Of a DNA stretch of 64,000 nucleotides, positions 1 to 9,600 are shown piece after piece. Made by a program: the position numbers and the translations under genes. The notes under the pieces are model-generated. The model worked only from the letters and a program-made list of their open reading frames with translations, was not told the DNA's origin and ran no database searches. Source of the DNA: Azohydromonas australica DSM 1124. Lineage in GTDB: Bacteria > Pseudomonadota > Gammaproteobacteria > Burkholderiales > Burkholderiaceae_C. Each line of letters starts with the position of its first letter. The stretch's first letter is position 1. The stretch is taken from positions 1 through 64,000 of the forward strand of contig NZ_AUMO01000017.1 in NCBI RefSeq assembly GCF_000430725.1. Reading direction: 5' to 3'.

Positions 1-1068
1 GGCTGCGGCGTGGCCATCGACGCGCCCGACGCGGTGATTCCCATCCGCACCCTGCGCCACATCTCGCTGAACCCGAACTTCGGCGGCGAGGTGATGGTGG
101 TGAGCCTGGGCTGCGAGAAGCTGCAGCCCGAGCGGCTGCTGCCCCCGGGCGTGATCCCGTTGGTGGACGAGCGCAACGTGGCCGACATCGGCAACAACAC
201 CGGGCCCGGGCTGGACGTGGTGACGCTGCAGGAGCAGGACGGCTTCGGGCCGATGATCGTCACCATCATGGCGCGCGCCGAAGTGCACCTGGAGCGGCTC
301 AACGCCCGCCACCGCGAGACGGTGCCGGCCTCGGAGCTGGTCGTGGGCGTGCAGTGCGGCGGCTCCGACGCCTTCAGCGGCGTCACCGCCAACCCGGCCG
401 TGGGCTTCTGCGCCGACCTGCTGGTGCGCGCCGGCGCCACCGTGATGTTCTCCGAGACCACCGAGGTGCGCGACGGCGTGGCGCAGCTCACCGCGCGCGC
501 GGCCACGCCCGAGGTGGCGCAGGCCGTGGTGCGCGAGATGGCCTGGTACGACGAGTACCTCAAGCGCGGCAGCGTGGACCGCAGTGCCAACACCACGCCG
601 GGCAACAAGAAGGGCGGCCTCTCCAACATCGTCGAGAAGGCGATGGGCTCGATCGTCAAGTCGGGCTCGGCACCCATCAGCGGCGTGCTCTCGCCGGGCG
701 ACAAGCTCAACGGCAAGAAGGGGCTGATCTACGCCGCCACGCCGGCGTCGGACTTCATCTGCGGCACGCTGCAGCTCGCGGCGGGCATGAACCTGCACGT
801 CTTCACCACCGGGCGCGGCACGCCCTACGGGCTGGCGCAGGTGCCGGTGATCAAGGTCGCCACGCGCAGCGACCTGGCGCGGCGCTGGCACGACCTGATG
901 GACCTCAACGCCGGGCGCATCGCCGACGGCGAGGCCAGCATCGAGGACATGGGCTGGGAGCTGTTCCGCCTGATGCTGGACGTGGCCAGCGGGCGCAGGA
1001 AGACCTGGGCCGAGCAGCACCGGCTGCACAACGCGCTGGTGCTGTTCAACCCGGCGCCGGTGACCTGA
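1..1068 (+). CDS. garD: Galactarate dehydratase, 3' part (UxaA/GarD family)
   Basis: The reading frame is open from the first base, so the gene begins outside the window; only the C-terminal 355 residues or so are present. The family dehydrates galactarate to 5-keto-4-deoxy-glucarate in the cytosol. Visible family blocks are [60 protein letters not shown], and near the end [17 protein letters not shown] followed by the closing NPAPVT. These blocks fit GarD better than altronate dehydratase UxaA, although the two are homologous and I judged this from memory of the families. The TGA stop lies 10 bases from the end of the convergent signalling gene. Confidence 0.88.
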   Translation, partial: GCGVAIDAPDAVIPIRTLRHISLNPNFGGEVMVVSLGCEKLQPERLLPPGVIPLVDERNVADIGNNTGPGLDVVTLQEQDGFGPMIVTIMARAEVHLERLNARHRETVPASELVVGVQCGGSDAFSGVTANPAVGFCADLLVRAGATVMFSETTEVRDGVAQLTARAATPEVAQAVVREMAWYDEYLKRGSVDRSANTTPGNKKGGLSNIVEKAMGSIVKSGSAPISGVLSPGDKLNGKKGLIYAATPASDFICGTLQLAAGMNLHVFTTGRGTPYGLAQVPVIKVATRSDLARRWHDLMDLNAGRIADGEASIEDMGWELFRLMLDVASGRRKTWAEQHRLHNALVLFNPAPVT

Positions 1069-1078
1069 GCCACGGCGC

Positions 1079-4000
1079 TCAGTTCGGAGCCGGGAGCGCC
1101 GCGGCGGCGTCTCCCTCCTCAGCCGGCACCGTCTCCAGCAGGGCCAGCAGCAGCAGCTCCAGGCGCTCGTGCAGCGCCTCCACCTCGCGGGCCCGGGCCT
1201 GGCTCTGCGCCGGGTCGTCCGCGGCGCGCAGCCGCTCGCATTCCAGCGCGGCGTCGTGCAATTGCCGGTGCAAGGTCAGCAGCTCGCCACGTGCCTGGCG
1301 TAGCGCGTCGTCGGCCGCGGGGCTGCGCATCCAGTGGGAGAACTGGCAGGCGCTGGCGTCCAGCACCGGCCCGGTGCCGTCCTCGCCCGCGCAGTGGGCG
1401 CGCCAGCCGCGCATCCAGGCCCGGTGCTCGACCAGGGCGTACAGCGCGGGCTTGAGGCCCAGCGGCAAGGGCGCCGTGCAGGCCCAGCTCGGGTCCGGTC
1501 GCCAGGACTGCAGCCACGCCGCGAAGTCGGGGCCCGGCATCGGCCGGGCGATGGCGTAGCCCTGCCCGACTTCGCAGCCCAGCTGCAGCAGCATCCGGCC
1601 GTGCGCCACCGACTCCACGCCTTCGGCCACCAGGTCGCGCAGGAAGGAGTTGGCCAGGCCGATCACGCCTTCCAGGATGGTCAGGTCGCCGGTGTCGTAC
1701 AGCATGTTCTGCACGAAGCTGCGGTCGATCTTGAGCACCCGCGCGGGCAGGCGCTTGAGGTGCGTGAGCGTGGAGTAGCCGGTGCCGAAGTCGTCCAGCG
1801 CCACGTGCACGCCGATGCGCTGGCAGTGCTGGATCACGGACGAGGCCTGCCCGATGTCGTCCAGCGCGCTGCTCTCCAGCACTTCCAGCTCCAGGCAGCG
1901 CGGCGGCAGGTCCGGATGCGCCTGCAGTGCCTGCTGCAGGCGGGCCGCGAAGTCCGGCTGCTGCAGGTGGTAGCCCGTCACGTTGACGCTGACCGGCAGG
2001 TGCAGCCCCTGTGCGCGCCAGCTGCGCGCCTGCTCCAGCGCGGTCCGGATGACCCACCAGCCAACGTCGATCTCCAGCGGGTGCTGCTCGATCAACGGCA
2101 GGAAGCTCATGGGCGGCACCAGGCCGCGCTGCGGATGGCGCCAGCGCAGCAGCGCTTCCACGCCCAGCACCTGGCCCTTGCGCATGTGGACCTTGGGCTG
2201 GTAGTGCAGCTCCAGCTCGCCCTGCTGCAGCGCCTGGCGGATGCGCTCGATCTGCTCGTAGCGCCCCTGCAGGCTGGCGTGCTGGTGCACGTCGAAGACG
2301 TGGTGGCGGTTCTTGCCCGCGAGCTTGGCCTGGTACATCGCCTGGTCGGCCTGGCGCAGCAGCTGGTCGGCGTCGATCTTGGTCGGCTGCGGGAAGAAGG
2401 TCACGCCGATGCTGCCGGAGACGTGCAGCTCGGCCCCGGCGAGCCCCACCGGCTCGGCGATGCGGCGCAGCAGCCGCTGCACCACGGGCAGCACGGCGGG
2501 CTGGTCCGGCAGGTCGGTGAGCACCGCCACGAACTCGTCGCCGCCCAGGCGCGCGATGGTGTCGCTGCCGCGCAGGCACTCCTTCATGCGCTCGGCCACG
2601 GCCAGCAGCACATGGTCCCCGGCCTCGTGCCCGTGCAGGTCGTTGATGGCCTTGAAGCCGTCCAGGTCCACGTAGGCCAGCGCCAGCGAGCGCTGGCTGC
2701 GCACGGCAGCGGCCATGGCCTGGCCCAGGCGGTCGGCCAGCAGCACGCGGTTGGGCAGGCCCGTCAGGGCGTCGAAGTGGGCGAACTGGCGCAGCAGCCG
2801 CTCGTTTTCCTTGGCCACCGTGATGTCGGAGAACAGCATCACGTAGTGCGACACCGCCTGCTGGCCGTCGCGCACGGCCGAGATGGTCATCATCTGGGCC
2901 TGGTCCCGGCCGGACTTGTGCCGGTTCCAGACCTCGCCTTCCCAGAAGCCCCGCAGCCGCAGGTCGCTGCCCATCGCCTGGAAGAAGGCCGGCTCGTGCC
3001 GCTCGGCCTTGAAGCTCATCGGCTCCCGGCCCAGCACCTCCTCGCGCGCATAGCCGGTGATGCGGGTGAAGGCCTCGTTGACGTCGACGATGCGGTAGCG
3101 CGCGTCGGTGATGACGATGCCCTCGCGGGCGGTGGCGAACACGCTGGCGGCCAGGGCCAGGCGGCCTTCCGCTTCCTTGCGCGCCGTGATGTCGGAGATG
3201 GAGCCGGCCATGCGCAGCGGCGTGCCGTCGCCCGCGCGCTCGACCACCTGCCCGCGGTCCAGCACCCAGACCACCTGCCCGTCGGCACGCAGCATGCGGT
3301 GCTCCGAGCGCAGCGGGCCGCGCCCCTCCAGCGTGTCCTGCACGCGCGCCATCACGGCCGCGCGGTCCGCAGGATGCAGCAGCCCCACGAAGAGGCTCAC
3401 CGGGTGCGACTGCGGCACCTGGCGCAGGCCCAGGATCGCGCCCCAGCGGTCGTTGTGATCGACCCGGTCCTCGGCGATGTACCAGTCGTAGATGCCGTCG
3501 TCCGTAGCCTCCAGCACGTAGGCCATGCGCTGCTCGCTGGCCTGCAGCCGCATCTGCGTGCGCTTGAGCTCGGTGATGTCGGTGGCGATCACGAGCACGC
3601 AGGGCTGCCCGTCCGGCCCCGTGAAGGGCGACTTGACGGACTGGTAGTGGCGGACCTCACCGGTGGCGGCGTCGGTGGACTGCTCGAACACCGTCTGCGT
3701 GGTGCCCGAGCGCAGCACCTCCTCGTTGGTGCGGGCATAAGCGGCCACCTGCTCCGCGTTGGGATTGAAATCCGCGTCGTTGCGGCCGAGCAGGTCCTGC
3801 GGCGTGGTGCCGTACAGCCGCGCCAGTGCCGTGTTGGCCAGCAGGAAGCGGCCCTGCACGTCCTTCAGCAGGATCAGCACCGGCGCGTCGTCGATGACCT
3901 TGCGCAGCAGCGCGCGGCTGTCCTCCAGGCGCTTGCCCAGGGCGCGCAGGCTTTCGCGGTCGCGCTCGATGGCCTGGTCCAGCTCCTTGCGGTCCGTGAT

Positions 4001-5356
4001 GTCCTGCAGCGTGCCCACGCAGCGCAGCCGCGTCCCGTCAAGGCCCAGGTGCGTGGTCCAGGCCTCGTGCACGTGCTTCACGTGCCCGTCCCCGAAGCGC
4101 AGCCGGTATTCGATTTCCTGGTCACGGTCCATGCCGGCGCGCCGGTTTTCCAGGGACCGGGACACCCGCTCCAGGTCGTCCGGATGCACGCGCGCCCGCA
4201 ACTGATCCAAGAGGTCGCGGGACGGCCGGAGCGGGATTTCGAGAATCCGGTACATCTGGTCCGACCAGCGCAGCTCCCCGGCCTCGTGGTCGTATTCCCA
4301 GCTGCCCATTTGCGCGATGCCCTGGGCTTCGCTCAGGCGCTGCTCGCTGGTCCGGAGCTGCTGCAGCGCCCGGCCGGCGCGAAGCTGGGCGCGGCCCAGG
4401 CCCAGGATCGCCGCTCCCAGCGCCCCCGCCGCCAGCAGCGCCAGCGTGAAGCTGAGCAGGGCCTGCTCGCGCCAGGCGCCGAGGTACTCCGCCTCGTCCA
4501 GGTCCACCTGCACGTGGAAAGGATGCCGCTCCAGCTGCTTGAAGGTGCCGATGTGCCTCACGCCGCCCCCGTCCGCCGCGTAGGCCACGCTGCCCAGGCG
4601 CTCGCCGGCCTCGATGCGCTGGCGGACGGGATGCTCCGGCGGCAGGGGCTGGCTGGAAGGGCTCTCGTCGTGGCGCGGCACGCGCAGGACCAGTTCGCCG
4701 TCGCGGGAGCTGCGCAGCAGGATCTGTCCGCCCTGGCCCATGTCGATGTCGCCAAACACCTTGGCCAGGCCATCCAGGCTCAGCAAGGCCGAGATCAGCC
4801 CCAGGAAGCGGCCGTCCGGGCCGCGCAGGGCGCGCACCTGCACGATGCCCCACTTCCCCGTGGATTTCAGGTAATGCAGGCCGGAGAAATCGGACTGCAT
4901 ATCCGCGTGCTCACGCAGCCGCAGGAAAACCGGACTCCCGGAGATATTGATCGCCGGATCCTTGCCGGTCGAATACAGCATCAGGCCATTCTCATCGAAC
5001 ACGTGCAAATGGGTGACCGCTGAAAACGCATCCAGCAGCGCATCCAGATTCCGCATCCATGATTTTCCTCCGGCCTCGAGATTCGAGCCCTTCAATGCCG
5101 TGTAGGGTATGTCCTGCGCCGCATGGGCCAGCAGCCCGTCCACCAGCTTGAATTCCGCCGTCACCCGGGACTCGACGATTTCCACCAGGTTCCTCGTCTC
5201 CAGCTCGGCCGTCTCGACGGCATGCTGGCGGCTTTGCCACAGGAAGTGGCCGATCAGCGCCAGCATGCACAGCGCCGCGCCCACCGACAGCAGGCCCAGG
5301 TTACGGACCCGGGCGAGGCTGATGGAAGCACAGGGTGAATTGAACATACGCAGCAA
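1079..5356 (-). CDS. Membrane-bound GGDEF/EAL signalling protein with sensor, four PAS and CZB-like domains
   Basis: This is a 1,425-residue cyclic-di-GMP enzyme. A membrane segment lies at about residues 20-41, then a periplasmic Cache-like sensor region to about 298, and a second membrane segment at about 300-322. Four PAS modules follow, at about 345-460, 490-600, 615-735 and 740-860. The cyclase domain has an intact GGDEF motif at residues 938-942. The phosphodiesterase domain has EALLR at 1067-1071 and a later DDFGTGYS motif. Both catalytic domains therefore look intact, and the net output cannot be predicted. The last 140 residues or so resemble a zinc-binding CZB domain: a His-containing helix (ALVEHRAWMRGW), then ACQFSHWM, then TLHRQLHD. 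The exact start is uncertain because a second ATG lies three codons in. Confidence 0.9.
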   Translation of the reverse strand: MLRMFNSPCASISLARVRNLGLLSVGAALCMLALIGHFLWQSRQHAVETAELETRNLVEIVESRVTAEFKLVDGLLAHAAQDIPYTALKGSNLEAGGKSWMRNLDALLDAFSAVTHLHVFDENGLMLYSTGKDPAINISGSPVFLRLREHADMQSDFSGLHYLKSTGKWGIVQVRALRGPDGRFLGLISALLSLDGLAKVFGDIDMGQGGQILLRSSRDGELVLRVPRHDESPSSQPLPPEHPVRQRIEAGERLGSVAYAADGGGVRHIGTFKQLERHPFHVQVDLDEAEYLGAWREQALLSFTLALLAAGALGAAILGLGRAQLRAGRALQQLRTSEQRLSEAQGIAQMGSWEYDHEAGELRWSDQMYRILEIPLRPSRDLLDQLRARVHPDDLERVSRSLENRRAGMDRDQEIEYRLRFGDGHVKHVHEAWTTHLGLDGTRLRCVGTLQDITDRKELDQAIERDRESLRALGKRLEDSRALLRKVIDDAPVLILLKDVQGRFLLANTALARLYGTTPQDLLGRNDADFNPNAEQVAAYARTNEEVLRSGTTQTVFEQSTDAATGEVRHYQSVKSPFTGPDGQPCVLVIATDITELKRTQMRLQASEQRMAYVLEATDDGIYDWYIAEDRVDHNDRWGAILGLRQVPQSHPVSLFVGLLHPADRAAVMARVQDTLEGRGPLRSEHRMLRADGQVVWVLDRGQVVERAGDGTPLRMAGSISDITARKEAEGRLALAASVFATAREGIVITDARYRIVDVNEAFTRITGYAREEVLGREPMSFKAERHEPAFFQAMGSDLRLRGFWEGEVWNRHKSGRDQAQMMTISAVRDGQQAVSHYVMLFSDITVAKENERLLRQFAHFDALTGLPNRVLLADRLGQAMAAAVRSQRSLALAYVDLDGFKAINDLHGHEAGDHVLLAVAERMKECLRGSDTIARLGGDEFVAVLTDLPDQPAVLPVVQRLLRRIAEPVGLAGAELHVSGSIGVTFFPQPTKIDADQLLRQADQAMYQAKLAGKNRHHVFDVHQHASLQGRYEQIERIRQALQQGELELHYQPKVHMRKGQVLGVEALLRWRHPQRGLVPPMSFLPLIEQHPLEIDVGWWVIRTALEQARSWRAQGLHLPVSVNVTGYHLQQPDFAARLQQALQAHPDLPPRCLELEVLESSALDDIGQASSVIQHCQRIGVHVALDDFGTGYSTLTHLKRLPARVLKIDRSFVQNMLYDTGDLTILEGVIGLANSFLRDLVAEGVESVAHGRMLLQLGCEVGQGYAIARPMPGPDFAAWLQSWRPDPSWACTAPLPLGLKPALYALVEHRAWMRGWRAHCAGEDGTGPVLDASACQFSHWMRSPAADDALRQARGELLTLHRQLHDAALECERLRAADDPAQSQARAREVEALHERLELLLLALLETVPAEEGDAAAALPAPN

Positions 5357-5654
5357 CCTGCCATTCCGCGGCTAACAAGCATGGCCATCCGCGATCAAAA
5401 ACTTGTTCCCGGCAGCAGAAATTTATGAGCCCAATAGAACAATATTTGAACGCAAGACCAGAAAAAGCCGCGGCCTGCCGCGCAAGGCATCGGCAACAAT
5501 ACGATTTTTAACAAGCTTAGGCCGACGGATATTGAAATGCCTGCGTCACTCGCTGCGCTGGCCGGAAAACCGTGACGCTGTGCGCAATGTCGCCCGGCGC
5601 CGTGGCGGTGTTGTCCAATCCGGCCGTGTTCCCTTGGCAGCAAAGAGGCCCGAC
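5357..5654. other. Intergenic region, AT-richer than its surroundings, between divergent genes
   Basis: These 298 bases separate the leftward GGDEF/EAL gene from the rightward MazG-like gene. The stretch from about 5395 to 5545 is clearly AT-richer than the flanking genes. It probably holds promoters for both, but no convincing -35/-10 pair with good spacing could be assigned. Open frames that cross it are not supported by any recognisable family. Confidence 0.5.
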
Positions 5655-6008
5655 TTGACCGAAAAACTGCTGGACGTGAGCGCGCTGGAAGCCGCGCTGC
5701 AGCGCTTCGCCGACGCGCGCGACTGGAACGGCTTTCACACGCCGCGCAACCTGGTGCTGGCGCTCACCGGCGAGGTGGGCGAGCTGGCCGAGCTGTTCCA
5801 GTGGCTCACGGACGAACAGGCCGCGCGCATCGCGCACGAGCCCGCCACGGCCCGCGCAGTGCGCGACGAGCTCGCCGACGTGCTGATGTACCTGGTGCGG
5901 CTGAGCACCGTGCTGGGCGTGGACCTGGACGCGGCGGTGCGGGAGAAGCTCGTCGCCAACGGGGTGAAATACCCGGCGCCGGACGCGGACCGCGGCGGCT
6001 CGGCCTGA
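5655..6008 (+). CDS. MazG-like nucleotide pyrophosphohydrolase
   Basis: This 117-residue all-helical protein belongs to the MazG/dCTP-pyrophosphatase-like group, which hydrolyses NTPs or dNTPs to the monophosphate and diphosphate, usually as house-cleaning. The metal-binding motif is visible as EVGELAELFQWL and then DELADVLMYLVRLS, which supply the acidic residues of the E-x-x-E and E-x-x-D helices. A TTG start at 5655 was chosen because an AGAGG ribosome-binding sequence lies about 7 bases upstream and the family fold begins directly after it. The frame extends further upstream but without homology. It converges with the Lrp gene, 10 bases away. The nucleotide it prefers cannot be told from sequence. 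Confidence 0.8.
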   Translation: MTEKLLDVSALEAALQRFADARDWNGFHTPRNLVLALTGEVGELAELFQWLTDEQAARIAHEPATARAVRDELADVLMYLVRLSTVLGVDLDAAVREKLVANGVKYPAPDADRGGSA

Positions 6009-6018
6009 AGCGTCGGGC

Positions 6019-6525
6019 TCAGCCTTTCTTCGGCTTGCCGACGGCCGCCCCCCTCGCCGGCAGCTCGATCGGCAGCCGCGTCTCCGACTTCACCTCCTTC
6101 ATCACCACGCTGGAGCGCACGTGCGTGACGCCGGGCAGGCGGAAGGCGGTCTCGTGCAGGAAGTGCTCGTAGGCCTGGATGTCGGGCACCAGCACCTTGA
6201 TGACGTAGTCCGCCTGCCCCGTGGTGGACCAGCAGGCCACGATCTGCGGGCTCTGCGCCACCGCGGCCTCGAAGCGCTGCACCTCGCCCTCCTGGTGCCG
6301 CCCCAGGTTGATCTCCGCCAGCACGCACAGCTGCAGGTTCACCTTGGCGCGGTCCACCAGCGCCGTGTAGCCGCGGATCACGCCCGCGGCCTCCAGCTCC
6401 TTGACGCGCCGCCAGCACGGCGTGCTGGACAGGCCCACCGCGGCCGCGAGCTGCTGCACCGTCTGGCGCGCGTCGCGCTGCAGCTCGTTGAGCAGCAGCA
6501 CGTCCTGGCGATCGAGCAAATCCAT
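6019..6525 (-). CDS. Lrp/AsnC family transcriptional regulator
   Basis: This 168-residue regulator has an N-terminal helix-turn-helix (LLNELQRDARQTVQQLAAAV, then the recognition helix region SSTPCWRRVKELE) and a C-terminal RAM/AsnC ligand domain. The ATG at 6525 (MDLLDRQD) was preferred over an upstream ATG at 6561 because GGGAGA sits a few bases before it and the family normally begins near this point. It is divergent from the indolepyruvate:ferredoxin oxidoreductase gene, an arrangement that suggests it controls that gene in response to an amino acid or aromatic keto acid. An 18-base palindrome at 6544-6561, just upstream of its ribosome-binding site, is a candidate operator. Confidence 0.9.
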   Translation of the reverse strand: MDLLDRQDVLLLNELQRDARQTVQQLAAAVGLSSTPCWRRVKELEAAGVIRGYTALVDRAKVNLQLCVLAEINLGRHQEGEVQRFEAAVAQSPQIVACWSTTGQADYVIKVLVPDIQAYEHFLHETAFRLPGVTHVRSSVVMKEVKSETRLPIELPARGAAVGKPKKG

Positions 6526-6543
6526 TCCGCTTTTCTCCCGAAC

Positions 6544-6561
6544 ATGGAAAGGAATTTCCAT
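6544..6561. promoter_or_regulatory. 18-base palindrome, candidate Lrp operator
   Basis: The sequence is ATGGAAA, GGAA, TTTCCAT: two perfect 7-base arms around a 4-base centre. It lies 19 bases upstream of the lrp-type start codon and about 92 bases upstream of the divergent oxidoreductase start. Lrp proteins commonly bind symmetric, AT-leaning sites in their own control region, so autoregulation is a reasonable inference. Confidence 0.45.
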
Positions 6562-6653
6562 TTCAGCCTGGATCCCGCGGAAAACAAGTAACCCTTTCCC
6601 GGAGCCGCGGCCTACGCTTGTCCGACATCAGGGAGCAGCCCGGGGAGCGCGCG

Positions 6654-9600
6654 ATGACGACGCAGCAGCAGACAAGCCAGCCTTCCTCCTTTCCCGCCTT
6701 GCAGGACTACCGCCTCGACGACGCGCTGTGGGCCGGCGGCGGGCGCGTCTTCCTCAACGGCACGCAGGCCCTGGTGCGGCTGCTGCTGATGCAGCGCCGC
6801 CGCGACGCCGCCGCGGGACTGGACACGCGCGGCTTCGTCAGCGGCTACCGCGGCTCGCCGCTGGGCCTGGTGGACCAGACGCTGTGGCAGGCCGGCGAGC
6901 GGCTGCAGGCCGAGGGCGTGCGCTTCCTGCCGGCCATCAACGAGGAACTGGGCGCCACGGCCGTGCTGGGCACGCAGCGCGTGGAGTCCGACCCCGAGCG
7001 CACCGCGCAGGGCGTGTTCGCGCTCTGGTACGGCAAGGGCCCGGGCGTGGACCGCGCCGCCGACGCGCTCAAGCACGGCAACGCCTACGGCAGCTCGCCC
7101 CACGGCGGGGTGCTGATGGTCGCGGGCGACGACCACGGCTGCGTCAGCTCCTCCATGCCGCACCAGAGCGACCAGCTCTTCCAGAGCCTGCACGCGCCGG
7201 TGCTCTCCCCGTCCAGCGTGGCCGAGATCCTGGAATTCGGCCTCTATGGCTGGGCGCTGTCGCGCTTCTCGGGCTGCTGGGTCGGCCTGACCGCGCTGTC
7301 GGAGGTGGTGGAAAGTGGCGCCACGGTGGACCTGGACCTGGTGCAGGCCCGCGCCGCGGCCTGGGTCGATGCCGAGCTGGTGCGCACCTTGAGCGGCTTC
7401 ACGCCCCCGGCCGACGGCCTGCACTACCGCTGGCCCGACTTCCCCTCGCTCAAGATCGAGGAGCGGCTGCACCTGAAGCTCGACGCGGTGCGCGCCTTCG
7501 CCCGCGTCAACAGCATCGACCGCCGTGTGGTGGAGGCGCGCGAGGCGCGCGTGGGCGTGCTCACCGCGGGCAAGGCGCACCACGACTTCATGGAGGTGCT
7601 GCGCCGGCTGGACGTCTCCACCGAGACGCTGGCCGCGCACGGCATCCGCGTGCAGAAGCTGGGGCTGACGTACCCGATCGAGCCGCGCCGCGCGCTGGAC
7701 TTCTGCGAGGGCCTGTCCGAGGTGCTGGTGATCGAGGAGAAGGGCCCGGTGGTGGAGACACAGCTGCGCGAGCTGCTGTTCAACCGCGCACGGCGCCCCG
7801 CCGTGGTCGGCAAGCGCGACGCGCAGGACCAGCCGCTGGTGTCGGCTCTGGGCGAATTGCGTCCGTCCCGTTTGATCGAGCTGGTCGCCAACTGGCTGGT
7901 GAAACACTGTCCCGACCTGGACCGCCGCGCGCTGGTGCGCGATTTCACGCTGCCCGAGCTGCTGCACAACGAGGCGGACAGCGTGAAGCGCATGCCCTGG
8001 TTCTGCGCCGGCTGCCCGCACAACACCAGCACGCGCGTGCCCGAAGGGTCGAAGGCGCACGCCGGGATCGGCTGCCACTTCATGGCCAACTGGATGCAAC
8101 GCGACACCGAGGGGCTGATCCAGATGGGCGGCGAAGGCGTGGACTGGGTCTCGCACTCGCTCTTCACCCGCGTGCCGCACCTGTTCCAGAACCTGGGCGA
8201 CGGCACCTACGCGCATTCGGGGCTGCTGGCCATCCGGCAGGCCGTGGCCGCGGGCACGACCATGACCTACAAGGTCCTGTTCAACGACGCCGTGGCCATG
8301 ACCGGCGGCCAGCCGGTGGACGCGCCCATCAGCGTGGACGGCCTGGCGCGCCAGGTGGAGGCCGAGGGCGTGCGGCAGATCGCCGTGGTCTCCGACGACA
8401 TCGGCAAGTACGCGCGGCAGCACGATCGCTTCCCCGCAGGCACCACCTTCCACGACCGTGCCGAACTCGACGCCGTGCAGCGCCGGCTGCGCGAGGTGGC
8501 GGGCGTGACGGTGCTGATCTACGAGCAGACCTGCGCCGCCGAGAAGCGCCGCCGCCGCAAGCGCGGCACCCTGGCCGACCCGGCGCGCCGCCTGTTCATC
8601 AACGAGGAGGTGTGCGAGGGCTGCGGCGACTGCAGCGTGCAGAGCAACTGCGTGGCGGTGCAGCCGCACGAGACGGCGCTGGGCCGCAAGCGCCGCATCG
8701 ACCAGGCCGCCTGCAACAAGGATTACTCCTGCGCCAACGGCTTCTGTCCCAGCTTCGTCAGCGTGCTGGGCGCCAAGCCGCGGCGGAAAGTAGGCTCGCT
8801 GACCGACCTCGGAGCCTTCGTGCGCAAGGTGGACGATTTGCCGCGCCCGGCGCCGCACGGATGGGACGGCCCTTATGACCTGCTCATCACCGGCGTGGGC
8901 GGCACGGGCGTGGTGACGGTGGGGGCGCTGGTGGCGATGGCGGCGCACCTGGAGGGCAAGTCGGCCTCGGTGCTCGACTTCATGGGCTTCGCCCAGAAAG
9001 GCGGCTCGGTGCTGAGCCACGTGCGGCTGGCGGACCGGGCCGAGCGGCTGAACCAGGTGCGCATCGACAGCCAGCAGGCCGATGCGCTGCTGGCCTGCGA
9101 GCTGGTGGTGGGCGCCAGCCCCGACGCGTTGCAGACCGTGCGGCGCGGGCGCACGCGCGTCCTGGCCAACGTGCACGAGGTGCCGGTGGACGAGTACCTG
9201 CGCAACCCCGACGCTTCGCTGCGCGTGCCGCAGCTGCTGCAGAAGTTCCACTTCGCCGCCGGCGAGGAGTTGACGGAGACGCTGGATGCACAGGCGCTGT
9301 GCGAGACCTTCATGGGCGACACGGTGGCGGCCAACATCCTGGTGCTGGGCTACGCCTGGCAGCGCGGCCTGGTGCCGGTGAGCCTGGAGGCGCTGCGGCG
9401 CGCCATCGAGCTCAACGGCGTGGCGGTGCAGGCCAACGAGCTGGCCTTCTCGCTGGGCCGGCTGGCCGCGGGCGATCCACGCGCGCTGCTGGCGCTGGGC
9501 AACGCGGCGGTGGAGACGCCGCCGGCCGAGGAGCCGCTGGAGGCGCTGCGCGCGCGCGGCATCGAGCTGCTGACGGCTTGGCAGAACGCGGCCTGGGCCC

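Noticed and set aside
1334-5023. 1,229-residue open frame on the plus strand
   Set aside because: It is antisense to the GGDEF/EAL gene, with no domains and shadow-type composition.
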